Part shown: piece after piece, positions 49,601-62,300 of the stretch
How positions within the stretch are numbered: the first letter of the stretch is position 1
Layout: each line of letters begins with the position of its first letter
Origin: Zygnema cylindricum
Taxonomy: Eukaryota; Streptophyta; Zygnematophyceae; Zygnematales; Zygnemataceae
Length of the DNA stretch: 64,000 bases
Assembly (NCBI GenBank): GCA_037447655.1
Contig: JBBHKE010002905.1
Location: forward strand, 22,824-86,823
Direction of reading: 5' to 3'
The notes under the pieces: generated by a model
Seen by the model: the letters and a program-made list of their open reading frames with translations, nothing else
Told to the model about the DNA's origin: nothing
Database searches by the model: none
Program-made: the position numbers and the translations under genes

Positions 49601-52600
49601 TCGTTTCATTGTGGTCACAGCTGCTGCAGCAGCCATGGCTGCCGCTGACAACGCTGACTCTGCGCCAGTCGGGACTCGAGCACCTGGTCCACTGGGAGGG
49701 GCTGAATAAACCACTGGTTTTGAAACTAAAGAAGGATGTCCTATCGCAGGTCTAACCAAACTGGGAGGATCAAGTAAATTTGCTGCAGAAATGGATGGTT
49801 CAACATTCCAAAGAACGCCTTCTGCGTAGTCCGACGGAGGAGGTGGTGGTGGAAAATCCAACTCTCCCTCGAGTGGGAAAGGAGGATGAGCATAAATAGG
49901 TTCTTCTTCCGGTGGTGGTGGTGGAGGGAATTCTTCAAGTGGTGGAAGAGGAGCATTAGTTTGTTCTGGCATTGAGTTTATTTCTCCCGACAAGTTGCCA
50001 TAACTACTTGTTGGATATTCCATATTTGTCATAGAAAACTGGAGGACATTATGTGTCTCTGCCCTTGTTTCAATTTCCATTTCCACATCCATATCTTCCT
50101 CAGCAGGGCATTCCGCTTCCACCAATGCGCCTTTAGCGTTGTTTACATGATCTGTTTCTATAATAGATTTTTTTTCCTCCCTGTCATGTTTCTCTTGTTC
50201 GATCCCCAATTCTTTACCTTTTCGAACAGCTGGATCCTTCACAACAATTCGAATTTCTCCATCCTCGGCACTGGAATCAGAATACATTGTCAACATTCCA
50301 AGCCCCAAAGGTTGACGGTCGGGAGATGGTGATGGTGATGGGCTCCCATTACCCTCAACAGGCTCCGAAGGCGTAAAGATAACCTTCACTGCCTTAACCC
50401 CTATACCATGTCTATCAATATTCGGGTGTATATGTTTTACAGCAGCTTCAGATTTAACTTCCTGAGCGACTTCTTTTAAACTGGAAGGAACCTCACGAGC
50501 CTCAAAACGCTTGAGATCGGACAAATTTCTCTCCCAAAGAACCTCCTTTGGAAGATTATGGCCCATGGCTTCTGCAGAGTCGGCAGCACGGAGCTCCGCC
50601 TCAATTGCCATACGAACATTCTGCGAGACGAGATCAAAATCCGTACTGCACAAATGGTACATCAAGTACAAAATCAGAACAAGGCATAAAACACCCCATA
50701 AAACCTACAATTTGATGGGACAATCTGCAAGACTGGATTGAAGTCCATACTGCCAAAAAAGTACTTCAGTAACAAAATCACAAAAGGCCATTAAACAACA
50801 TTATAAAGGGCCAAATAAGGTAAAATATTTACCCCCCCCCCAAAAAAAATGAGGATTAGAATTGAGTTGCGCGTTGATCGAGTGATAGGCAAAATACATC
50901 AACATAGACATCAGGCATGCAATAAACTTAATCAAACCACACAAGCTCTACAGACGAAAAGATGTGAAAGATGATTCAAAACCACATTAATGCAAGCCAT
51001 CTTCAAACGGGATGCAATGCATTAACTTGCAAACGAGTGAATCATTTGCCATGAACCTGTCATATAGCAGATATTGAAAAAATCTGCAATACTGCAACAT
51101 TGACGGGAATACCCTCTTCTCCGTAGCCTTACCCTGCCGCCTCTCGGAGCCGCGCTGCCATAACCGCCCAACGCTCAGCCACGTTTGGTCTCGACTCTCC
51201 TCTGTCCTTCCTTTCTCCTCTCTCTACTCCCACCTCCGTTCTTCCCCGATTCATGTGCTCCACCGACCCAGTGCCATGACTACCATCATCTTGCCTTTCC
51301 CCTCTTCCCACTCCCCTCTCCTCTCTCCTCCCTTCCTTTTGCTCCTTCACAGAAGCAGAGCGATGACTACCATCGTCCTTCCGCTCTCCTCTCCTCTCTT
51401 CCTTCTCTTTTCTCCTCCCTCTTGCTTGATCCTCCACGGAAGCAGTGCCATGACTGCCATCGTCCTCACTGTCCCTAGTAGCGTCACCTTCACTTCTTTC
51501 ACTAAAACTGGCAGTATGATAGCTTTTGTCAGACACACCCTTTTCTTCACCAGAGGGAGGAACCCTTTTTGCCTCCACCTCCATTGCTCCATCTTGAAAC
51601 CGCAAAGACTGCTCAGGTAATTTTTTTGTACTAGGTACACAGTCTACATCGTCATTGCCTTGAGGTTTAGATCCTACAAGCGAACTGGGATGAACTGGTC
51701 CAGTCCCCACCTGATCCATAACAGTTTTTCTGTGTGTTTCAGATTCTCCAAACACTTTGTCATCTTCTGTCCCAACTTCCTCCTGAGCCACAATACTGTC
51801 TCCTACTCCTACTGGCTCTTGTTCCTCTGGGGTCCGAAATCTACTGGGAGAACTTGAGTCACCAGACAAACCATCTTCTCGCGTCTTAATAATGTTAACA
51901 TCGCTTATCATCTCAGCTTCACCGATCCTGGAAGGTGTACAGAAACTCGCAGGCCTTTCCCAAGACGTCTCCCCTGTATTTTTGTTCCAATAATAGACAA
52001 GCCCACTCACATCATCCATAACTGCCTCCCAAACTTCACTTTCATTTTCAACAGCGGTTCCAGCTCCATGGATCTCTTCTGCAGACGAGACCTCATCGAC
52101 CTTTGTGACTGTAGGAGCTTCTCTCACATGATCAACGACAATTGGACTGTTGTCGAAATCTTTAACTTTAGTTTTTGATGCTGAAACCTTCGCGACAATT
52201 TCATTACTGGTTTCTCCATCAACTGAAGGAGGTTTTTCTTGGTCACCATCTTGGAGCAGGCCACTATCTTCCAGCTCCGCTAAAAAATTGGAAACCTGAA
52301 AAGACATCAAGTGCACAATACATGAGAATCGCTACACTTGAGCTTCTACAAGCAAAGGACATACACATGACAATATAAAAAGTGCAGGTTAAGCAGCATC
52401 TTCGCCACAATAACACAATCCATAAAAGGAGTTCCAAAACACGAAACGAAAAAATGACCCCAAGCATACAGAGGCCGCTCCATGAATTGTAGGTATGACA
52501 CTAAGAAGAACTGAATTAAACGAACCAGAGACAAAGAAAAAAATAATATGCTCAGAATACATGAAAGGAAGTTAGGTGAATCTTACCTGCTCGTCCACCT

Positions 52601-54729
52601 GCACGGCAGGCCTGACATCAGCGGTACTCCTAATGATGTCAGAAGTACTCTTAATTTCGTCATCTTCTTCCAAAGCATCATCGTCATCCTGTTCGGTATA
52701 CAGACCAAGGAGAGTGAGAGGATTCTCCGTTTGAGCTCCTGCACATGGCCCATTAATAGGAGCTATAAGCCAAAAGTTAACAAGCCCCAAAAAATGTGCC
52801 CGTTTTACATAATAGTGTGCCCGTTTTCACAGAATATTGTGTCCGTTTTTACTACCAGGAGGATCTACAGGGTTAAATCTATTACTGCGGTAGAGACTAA
52901 ACTGGTAATGATGATAAAAGTTGGCATCTCGCAAAGCTGGTGAATGAGACTGTTTCTGTTCACATGAAGGTTCCTGTCAGACTAAGTGAGAGAGAGAAAC
53001 TCTGGCTGTTGTCATGGGGGCCACACTCCAGGTTCACACTTTTTTTTAAGTGAGGATGGTATGGAGAGAGAGAGCGTACGAACCGAACCAAACTGAATGA
53101 AATCCGGAGGATGATGGATGCGCGCCACCATGGAAAGTCGCCCTTCCAACACCTCTCTCGCAGAAGAGGGGTTATTCCAAAAGACATATAGGAAGGGAAA
53201 AAGGGAGAAGAAGAAGCTGAGCTCTGGACTCTCTCCTGCCTTCCCGGTAACATCTGACAATCTGCCCTTTCGAGTCTTCTCCGTTACAGTCCCTTAAACT
53301 TTACCACCACTCCTGCCACTCTCTGGCATTTTCTTTCTCTTTCTCTTTCTTCTCTCACCTCACTCTGTCTCCTGGAAGAGACCTTGACTTACGGATGAGC
53401 CGTCATATGAAGCTGTCTGTCACATCCCCTCTCTCTCGTGTGGTTGACACTCAGGTTCTTTCACCCACCTTCTGCAATCCCCCCTGCCGAAGGCGGCTCT
53501 TTTTCCGCGCCTGACGTCAGCCATGGCTCCAGCGAGGACGAGATCAGCCCCCGTCCTGAAAAAATAAAACATACGGTTGTAAAACCGCACACCACCCTGA
53601 AAAAACCCTAATTACCATAAGAAGTCCAGGCTCCCGTCCTGACCAAAGGAAGCAGACGGTCGTAAAACCACTTGTCATCCTCAAAAAATCCAAAATACCA
53701 TAAGAATTGCAGTCTAGATAAACAGCCATGAATCCAATTATTGACCAGAAACCACATAAGACCATGAAATTCCAGTCTAAACAAACTACCGACAGTCCAT
53801 TTACCACGGATTTTTTAGTCCACTAAAAGAGAGTAACACCAGATTACACACTGGAAAAATAACAAGAAACAATCAATTAACAACTAATGGTTACTTTCTC
53901 TGCAACTAATACATGCCGAAAAAGTGTGACAGATGCACACATCATCTGCATGAAATGATTCAATCAACATGAAATGATGCATAGAGATACTTTCAATCTT
54001 AAAACATATTAAGAATACACAATTAACAAAACTAGAAAAAACCGACAGAACCACTTTCCAAGTTATAGCTTGTATGCAAACATGAAAAGCAAGAAACGAC
54101 TATAAACAGAATAGGGAAAACTTGACAAAACCACTTTCAAAGTCAGAACTTTTACATACACGAATACGAATTGGTAACAAACAGAATACAGAGAATTTGA
54201 CAAAACTAGCCCCAGCTTGAAACTTTTATGCAAACATTAATAAAAAACAGGAGAACAATAAGCAGAATACAGAAAATTTGAACCAGTTTCCAGCTTGAAA
54301 ATTCTGGACAGACATGAAGAAAATTGAGAATCGACAGTAAATCAAATATACAAACATTAGAAAATTCGACAAAACCTTGACGCCAGTAAACCGCCCATCA
54401 CTGTTACAGTTAACAACACTAATTCTTTCGCGAACTTTCTGGTCGAAAATCATATAATAAGGTTAACAACACTACTTAAGCGAGAGGACTACAATAGGCC
54501 ACCATTTCCTACACTAACATAGTATTATTAAACATTATAATTTCGTATTTACACTAATAATTCGTTTACTCTTCTTCTACTCTTCTCTAATTCTTTTAGA
54601 GATGGGCTGTGCACCTGTCGCTTGGCCTGGCAAGTTGCCGTCGTCTCCTAAGTCGAGTTTCATCCTCCGACTGCCGCCTCCGCCGGCAGTCGCCGTCTGC
54701 CGTCGATCACGGTCACGTCGCCGACCCAT
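43613..54729 (-). CDS. FNBP4-like WW-domain protein, 9 exons, 1002 aa
   Basis: Exons in transcript order: 54729-54615, 52738-52587, 52295-51133, 50645-49591, 49161-49076, 46485-46390, 45947-45871, 44841-44658 and 43693-43613 (TAG stop). All introns are GT-AG and phases match at each join (3009 nt). WW domain 1 is at about aa 175-204 (YYWNKNTGETSWERP). WW domain 2 is at about aa 971-1001; it starts LPSGWQ in exon 8 and finishes with YYGNLSTKETSW in exon 9, so an intron cuts it. A proline-rich stretch with two PPPPPP runs lies at aa 708-747, and three copies of a 29-aa repeat starting DDGSH lie at aa 367-452. Conserved plant FNBP4 blocks are recognisable: MKLDL near the start, NPLTLLGLY, KSNKKVSS, WKAAKEELHEE and NANFQPLGG. 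WW domains bind proline-rich ligands; the animal relative is formin-binding protein 4. The exact plant role is unknown and a nuclear/RNA-processing location is inference. The start follows the family N-terminus (MGRRRDRDRR). Confidence 0.9.
44882..45285. repeat. CCCTCT-type low-complexity block in intron 7 of the FNBP4-like gene
   Basis: About 400 bp of CCCTCCCTCTCC-like units (purine-rich on the transcribed sense), starting about 40 bp from exon 8. Open frames here are artefacts of composition. Confidence 0.85.
46692..46912. mobile_element. MITE in intron 5 of the FNBP4-like gene
   Basis: 221 bp, TIRs TACACCGTGTATCGCTATTA and TAATAGCGATTCACGGTGTA, core as in the 35927 copy. It lies in a 2.6-kb intron, clear of the splice sites. 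Confidence 0.78.
47108..48469. mobile_element. Inverted-repeat element in intron 5 of the FNBP4-like gene, with nested repeat
   Basis: Arms rich in ACCGATA/TATCGGT and GGTACACCTGG are inverted at 47108-47270 and 48090-48469. The middle (about 47330-47940) is a copy of the repeat at 20030-20400 starting GTACACCGTGAATCGC, plus an internal partial duplication. It accounts for most of the intron. Confidence 0.6.
54040..54380. repeat. Degenerate tandem repeat in intron 1 of the FNBP4-like gene
   Basis: About four units of roughly 85 bp sharing ACAGAATA...AACTTGACAAAACCAC and GCAAACAT motifs. Confidence 0.5.
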
Positions 54730-55889
54730 CGCACAGCGTCGCTGAGTGTCGTAAACTGTCGCAAACTGTCGCAAAACTGTCGCAAACTGTCGCAAAACTG
54801 TCGCAAAACTGTCGCAGTGTCGGAGAGAGTCGCACACGGGTCCACAATCCTATTGCAGAAAGGAATACGATACTCCGACAGAAGCCTTTACACTCTCCTC
54901 CTTCTTCTCTTTTTTTAGTATCTTTTCTCTCTTCCAAAAAGGTAACCTCAGTAGTCAGTACTGTACCTTGAGGATCAAAAGTTACTAAATTAGGGTAAGA
55001 TAGGGTTAAGTGATAAAGGGATTGTCTCACAGTTCACAAGTTGAGGAACTAAATTCCGCGAAGATTTGGCCAAGGGTCGCCGTCATTAAAGAACTTTATT
55101 GCCTGAGGTCTAACGGAAAAGCGTGACAGCAAAACTGTAAAAGTGTGCACTGTAAAGGTTTGCCGTACTTAGGGTACGTACTTTAAATTCATTTTTTTCA
55201 AAGTACACGTGCCCGGTCCCCTATGGACACGACCGTTGCTTTCTGAAGGATCTCACCTTTCCATCACAACCGTCTCTTCGCCCTCCAAAGGCCTCCCTCT
55301 TGGATTTCATTTCTTCTTATAAAATGCAATCCTTAACGGTGCCTATTTCGCACACATAAGGTTTGCTGCTTTAGCCCAACGGAGGCCTTCGTCGTTGCTT
55401 CACCTCGGAACGGAAGGCGTAGTACCTACCCTTTGAACATTCTCCCTCCCTCCCGACTGTTGTTGTTACTCTCAGGCGAAAAACCACGGATTTTTCCCAG
55501 CACAGGTGAGGTATGAGAGAGGGTGGTGGAATGGGGAAAGAGAGGGAGGGAGAGAGAAGTGGGGGGGCAGGGCGTTTGTTCCATTTTCAAAACGGAACAA
55601 ACCCCATGTGGGAGGGAGAGGGAGAAGTGGGGGAAGAGGGGTTGTTCCGAAATGGAAAAACCCTTTGGAACAAGAGGCCAAATCTTAGTAGATCGTAGCG
55701 ACAAGGCTACTCTGCTACTTACGATACCTCGTCCCGATTTAAGTCGTCTGCAAAGGATTCATCTCCCCAAACAAAGGAACAAAGGGGCCAAGGGGGGAAC
55801 CGTAAGGAGGCCTTCAAAATTAGGCTGAGTGTTGGTAGTTTTTTCTCGTCTTGCCACCTTTGTGTGTGGACATTGGTGGGAGGGTCACC
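54730..55889. other. FNBP4-like leader/promoter side, no gene
   Basis: 5' leader minisatellite, then AT-rich sequence. An imperfect inverted repeat with TTTGTTCCATTTTC and AAAACGGAACAAA lies at 55577-55603. GA-rich open frames at 55506-55828 reflect composition. Confidence 0.4.
54749..54817 (-). repeat. 11/12-bp minisatellite in the FNBP4-like 5' leader
   Basis: On the sense strand, six units of GCGACAGTTT(TT) alternate between 11 and 12 bp and end about 20 bp before the start codon. Confidence 0.75.
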
Positions 55890-56725
55890 AGTCGAGCGCA
55901 ACGCCAACTAGTCTAGGGCCGTAGGGATTCGAGAATATAAGAGCTATGATGGAGGTGCGTTTGGAGCAAACGCTCTCCATTCCTTTTTTCTTCCCTTCTC
56001 TCGAGGCGCGAGCCGGAGCACAATGCCAACTAGTCCGAGGCCGTAGCGATTCAAGAAAGGAAGAGCCAGGATGGAGGTGCGCTTGGAGTAAACGCTCTCC
56101 ATTCACTTTTTCTTCCCTTCTCCCAAGGCGCGAGCCGGAGCGCTATGCCAACTAATCCGAGGCCGTAGGGATTCAAGAAAAGAAAAGCAAGGATGGAGGT
56201 GCGCTTGGAGCAAAACCTCTCCATTCACTTTTTGTTGCCTTCTCTTGAGGCGCGAGCCAAAGCGAAATGCCAAGTAGTCCAAGGTTGTAGGGAATCAAGA
56301 AAGGAAGAGCCATGATGGAGGTGCGCTTGGAGCAAACACTTTCCACTCAGTTTTTCTTCCCGTCTCCCGAGGCACGAGCAAGAAGCTATGCCAACTAGTC
56401 CGGCGCCGTAGGGATTCAAGAAAGGAAGAGCGAGAATGGAGGTGCACTTGGAGCAAACGCTCTCCATTCATTTTTTCTTCCCTTCTCTCGAGGCGCGAGC
56501 CGGAGTGCAATGCGAACTAGTCCGGTCGTAGGGATTCAAGAAAGGAAGAGCGAAAGTGAGGGTGCGCTTAGAGCAAACGCTTTCCATTCACCTTTTCTTC
56601 CCTTCTCCCAAGGCGCGAGCCGAAAGCAATCCCAGGTAGTTAGGGGCCGTGGGTATTCAAGTAAAAAGGAGCGACGCTTGGAGCAAAAACTCTCCATTCA
56701 CTTTTTCTTCCTTTCTCCCTACCTC
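55890..56725. repeat. Satellite-like tandem array, about 122-bp unit, seven copies
   Basis: GCCAACTAGTCC-type boxes recur at 55900, 56022, 56144, 56267, 56387, 56509 and 56629 (spacing 120-123). Each unit also has GGGATTCAAGAAAGGAAGAG and GGAGCAAACGCTCTCCATTC. A diverged half unit lies at about 56832-56900. The unit length is not a multiple of three, so the open frames are not a repeat protein. Confidence 0.9.
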
Positions 56726-56964
56726 CCACACGTGATAGGAAATGACCTATCCCCAACACAACAACCGACAGGTTGAAGGCCTCTTTTCGGGTCCCCCTCT
56801 GGCTCCTTAGTGTCAAAATATTTTTGTTGTAGGCGCCAGCTAGAGCGCAATGACAACATCTTTGGGGACGTAGGGATTCGAGAAAGGAAGAGAAGTGTGG
56901 CGCTGCAACCATTATAACAGAATAAGAAGCCACAAATATGCCCAATCATCCTAGGTGACAAAGC

Positions 56965-57085
56965 TTTTCTTGCTTGGGGAATACGCTTTTTAGGCTTAGG
57001 GCAAATGCTTTTCTTGCTTGGGGCAAACGCGTTCCAGGCTTGGGGCAAACACATTTCAAGCATGGGGCAAACGCGATCCACTCAC
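56965..57085. repeat. Short tandem repeat, about 22-bp unit
   Basis: Five units around CTTGGGGCAAACGCGTT follow the 122-bp array; the motif echoes GGAGCAAACGCTCTCC of that array. Confidence 0.75.
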
Positions 57086-59372
57086 TTTCTCTTCCCTTCT
57101 CCCTTCCTCCCACGCCTTATGAAAATGGTTCTATCCACGGCGGACCCCAAATTGACAGGACAAATACAGGATACCAAAACTTAGCAAAATTTCGAGTTCT
57201 TTAGCAACGGCGCGCACATGGGTCTCGGTACCTAGCCAAATTTCGAGGTCTTAGAAATGGCGCGTGCACTAAGTTCTTTATCCCGATATATGTGTACGGA
57301 TAAAATTGGACCTAAGTTTATTTCGATGCGATTCGTTTGTTTCGGTTTGATTCGGTTCGTTTTGGCTCATTATCGTTTCAACATTATGTTTCGGATTAGC
57401 ATGGTTTAGTTGGAGATATTTTCAATCATAGGTACTAAATTCATTTGTTCTATACTCCAACTTGTGACAAGAAAAACTCACTTTTTAACTTAAAATGTTT
57501 TCAAAACCTTATAATCCATGTCCATGGTAAAATGACATCCTATGTTACTTTGTAATGTGATATTTGTGAACAATAACTCATAATTCGAACATTCTTGGGA
57601 AAAGCACAGTTACGTAATATATTGTTTATAGGCTTGGGCAACACAATCACATGTAACTACGATCGTGTGACAATTCAAAATCGGATGGTTTATATCCATT
57701 TTGGAAATACATGCTCTGTAATTGGTTTTTTGCATGCGTGATGACAATTAATCTCCAGCACGCATCACTTGCAATGACTCCTTTATTCAATGCATCGCGT
57801 ATAATCGACACACCTACATGCATGTTAGCGCTGGGTGTGCACGTATGTATGTTTGTTATTCTGTTGACAACACTGTGCATTGACACCCATTGTCCACATT
57901 TAGTAAGCCTAGTGCAACTCGATATAAGTCTTGACAATTTTAGGGATAATGCCAAACTTAGTTCATAGTGATATTTGTGGTTTCCAATTTATTGCCGATA
58001 TGTCCAGATTTCGGCATATTAACAAGAATATATGTTCCCCAACATGTTGAAATGCATAATTCACTTATAGGTAAGCATAGGTAGTATTCGGTATTTAATT
58101 CAATATATCATTGTTGGACATGTTTGGGACATACAATATTGTAGAAAACCGATAAACATCATTTTTCGAGCAAAGTTCGACCCGAGTGCCAATAACAGGA
58201 GACACGCCATTATGATCACAAGTGTCCAAATCACTCTCACATAATACTAACAATAGACTGACGTGCATGTTCCTGACGAAGATTGTGCACACCATATACA
58301 AACGGAGAAAATGTATGTTTAAGAACACCACCCAAGTTTCATAATGTAGTCCGGTGTACAGTCGGGATACATCTCCACAAGTACGCAAGGTAAAGTCAAA
58401 ACCAGGTATAACCTACATGCAAGATTCTGTTTGTTAATCATAACATCTTTTGGACATTTGAACTCCTCCTAACCATTGACTACTGATGTGCATTACAACA
58501 GCGCCTATCACTATTAACCACTCATAACTTTGAATATTTTTTCTATCCCGAATCGTAAACGAATGTTAGTTTCAGTATTTAGTGAAGCAGCCCATAACGA
58601 GCCGTACAGCAAAACATGATTTAGTGCAATTAATTCAACTTAGAGTGTTAACGCTAATGATTGGCCAAAGTCCGGTACAGTTGACCGGAAGGAAATCCCT
58701 TTCGAAAGTAACTACTTGTGAACAAGTAGCTGAAAATATATTTTAGGAACTGCAACAGTACGGAAAAAAACATCATAGAAAACAGACTGTAGCTCGTTTC
58801 AATCGAGACGAAATAGCGGTGGTTCATCATCACCAATTATTGTGGCAAATTAAAAAACAGGAACTAGACTCGAACCAAAAAGACAAAAAATTAAAGAAAT
58901 ACCAAGAATATAATACCATCGAGTCCCTTCCGGTTTACAAAAAGGAACAAATGCCTTCCCAACCAAATTTCCTCTCCCTCGAGAGCCCCAACTCCTACAA
59001 CACTTTACAAATTTTTCCATCGACACCTCCAATACATCCCCGTCCAATTCGAAGAGCCTTTAAAAAAAGTGAATGACACACTATTTCTCACTTCTCACCT
59101 CTCGTATTTGAAACAATTTGCCACTTTTGACCAATAACCTGACAACAACCTGGCAAACTTAAAAGAAAAAAAAAAAAAAAGGAGAGGAAAAGGGGAAAAA
59201 AAGCAAACAAACAAAAACCTGAAGGAAAAATCCTAGCTCGAATCACTGTTAGTATATTCAAAAAGCTCCCTTTCGGAACTTCCGAGCGTTCCTTTTCAGT
59301 GTTCCCCACAAAAAATAAACTACACTTTGCTGTACACAATTTGAAAAAGCCTGTTTTAAAAATGAAACAGTT
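57086..59372. other. Intergenic region with a possible copia protease relic
   Basis: On the minus strand at about 58095-58250 a frame reads DHNGVSPVIGTRVELC then FSTILYVPNMSNND, reminiscent of the end of a copia protease domain; no other domain is visible. The rest is AT-rich and unassigned up to the Di19 3' end. Confidence 0.3.
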
Positions 59373-62300
59373 TTAACTGTCGCCAAAAATGGTCGACAGG
59401 AGGAGTTGTTGTGTGAATGTTGCTCGAAGGACGGCCTGAGAACGTTTTTCCAAACGTTCTTCCACTGACAGTGAAGGGCTCACACTGCAGAAACAGTCAA
59501 ACACAAGGAGGTTAGTTAAAAACAGAGGAGGTCGAATTGAAATAAGGTGGCTGGTGAAAACAAGGTGGTCGGTTAAAAACAAGATGGTTTGTTGAAAACA
59601 AGCTAGTCGGTTTAAAATGAGGTGGTCAGTTAAAAAAAATATGGTTTGTAAAAACGAGGTTGTTGGTTAAAAACAAGGTGGTATGTTTAAAACAAAGTGG
59701 TTTGCTAAAAACAATGTGGTCTGTTAAATCACAAGCCGGATAAGACATTCTATTGAAACTGAATGACAGTAAAAAACATGCATTGACAGTTTCTATGCAT
59801 ATGCATTCAGTCAGAAAGGACAAAGCGATCATCTCCCACTTTGCTAATTTGGACCAAAGTGTTATCTTCTCACTTTGCACATGCTTGACAGTACCGCTAT
59901 CAGGAAGAATAACACCAACTCAATCTACGGTATTGTAACCACCGAACACAGAATACTGATTCTAACACTACCTTCACTGACCTTCCACTAATACTGTAAT
60001 ACAGACAACAATAAACCACTACTCATGGTTCTTTTCTTTCAGTCCCAAGTTAGAAAAAGAAATGATGGATTTTCCTATCAACGCTTGACATGTTTATTGA
60101 ACACTAAAGTACCTGGATTCAGACTTATTGCGTAGTGTAGTGTAATCAACTACAGTACATCAAGACGAACCTGATTGACTAGCCCTAATTTCTAGCCATG
60201 TGTACATAATGGCTAATAATTTCCTGTATTTTAAAATTTGTCCATAGTTTTTATTGAACAACAAACTGAATGATTATTTAACTTGGATACTACGGGTATA
60301 TCGATTCTAATCCGCATCAACAATTATATCTCCTGAACTCTAATAGCAGTCCTTGGTGTGGTCACGACACAAGAAATGCAACATGTTCATAAAAAGGTCA
60401 CAGTTTTACATCCAGAAAACCTCAGAAACTAAAAGCAAGTTGTGTTTGCTTTTAATTTCTTTTTCTACAGCAACATTTTAGCATTGAATGGTACACTAAA
60501 ATTTATTTAGGAAACATAAGCTTTCAAAGACCTCGAGAGGGAGGATGATGGAAGCATGCTACTAGGTATTGAACCGACAACTCTGGATGCCAGAGCAGAC
60601 TCAGTCCAAATTTATATGTTTTGAAGAAACAGCACGTGTTACTATCAAAGCTTTCAATTTGATGGTTTTGGGTTAAAACAAGGAGCTTGAGCTATACTAA
60701 ACATACCAATGTTCTTGGACAACATTGTGGTTTAAAAATGCTTGCGTTAAACAAATTGCATGAACTCATTTCTCCAGACAGCTTTAGCCACATGCCAAAA
60801 CAAGAGGATTCTTGAGTTGAAAACAACAATGACTAAACAATCAAAAGAATTATCCTTGTGGGGGTTCGGGTTCATAGGCTCATACTTGATCCAAAGAATT
60901 CAACAAGAACACATGTTAGCATGGCTGACATTGAACGGAGGAAAGCTTTTGCTCCATCTGTGTCCTAAAAGGCCCATCTATGGTCCAAAGAATCCAGCAA
61001 GTACACACCTTAACATTGCTGACTTTGGGGGTAGAAAAGCTTTTACTCCATCTGTGCCTCTGTTAGAGCCTACTGCATCTGCAAGACCAAGATGTTCCTC
61101 TCCTGCCAAAACTGAAAGGAGAGGATCCACTGCACTGCTCGAAAAGCTAGAGGTAGCTGCCCCCCCTGTTAAGATCCTCATGCGTCCCTCTCGAAACTCC
61201 TTTCCATGCAATGTGAGTGAACTCCCTGAACTCGATGGCCGTCGAAAGCGGCGCCGTCTTGGATCGTGAAGAAGGAAAGTTAAGGACAAAAACAGACGTT
61301 GGAATGCCAAACTTGATAACAACCGAACGGGATTGCATACATGCAAGACATGATGATTTGTTCCTCTCTTGGTAATACTTCATGCTAAGGAAAGTGAAGA
61401 TGAGGGAAGGATAAGGATAAGGAGAGGAGTGGGAGAGGGAGTGGAGAGGGAGAGGAAGAGGGAGAGGCAGAGGGAGCACGAGAGGGAGAGGAAAAGCAAG
61501 AGGGGAGAAGAGATGTTTAGCGAAGAAGGGACACTGAGCTAGAGAGAGAGGGAGAGAGTGGTGATGGGCGGGGGCGGGGGAGGGGGCGAGGGCGAGCGAG
61601 AAGGAGAGGGAGAGGAATAAATCAACGTGATGACATAGATGTAACAATAAAACTTCGAAACCAAACGAGTGGTTTGTTGCTGAAAGTGAAAAGGATATCT
61701 TAAAGAGTGGTCCATGCTGCAACATGATGTGCCCGATAAGGTCCTTCCCTACTTTAGTGGTGCACACAGGACATATCTGTAAAGCAAAACCGGGAACCAA
61801 AACTTGCTTATATACAAATCCTCCTGCCTTGTCCTTTTGTATGCAGAATAAATCTGCGATCACTCAAGGTGTTATGATTGCAATTTAAAAACATAAACAG
61901 CAGCTAAACATTGCCTGTGTCCTGGTTCTTCAAGTCTGTTTATCCTGTCTCCTATCCAATTGCAATAAGCAAAGATGTTGGCCAGAGAGTCCAACAAAAA
62001 AGTGCAATCAATGAAACACACTCTTAAAAAGCACACGCTGCAAACATGAAAAAAAAGGCCTGTCAAGCCATGAGAGAGAGGGCGGGAAGGGGTGGTGGAG
62101 GGGGAGAGAGAGAGAGAAAGCGAGAACGGGAGAGAGAGAGAGAGAAATCAATCTCTAGTGGGCAACAAGCAAGTAACAGTTTCTGTATAGAACAGTACCA
62201 CAGATTTGACTTCAAAGCAGTGTTCGCATTCAAGATGTCCACAGAGTGAAGTCAGCTCAAAGCTCTCAAAACAATATGGGCATGGAAGTTCAATCCTCAA

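Noticed and set aside
51185-51620. Plus-strand open frames opposite the FNBP4-like gene
   Set aside because: Antisense shadow of an Arg/Glu-rich coding exon with matching codon phase on the minus strand.
55906-56945. Several open frames of 70-120 aa
   Set aside because: They lie in the 122-bp array, whose unit length does not keep frame from copy to copy.
59510-59735. CRISPR-like array
   Set aside because: Units are contiguous 20-bp tandem repeats without spacers, in a plant intron.
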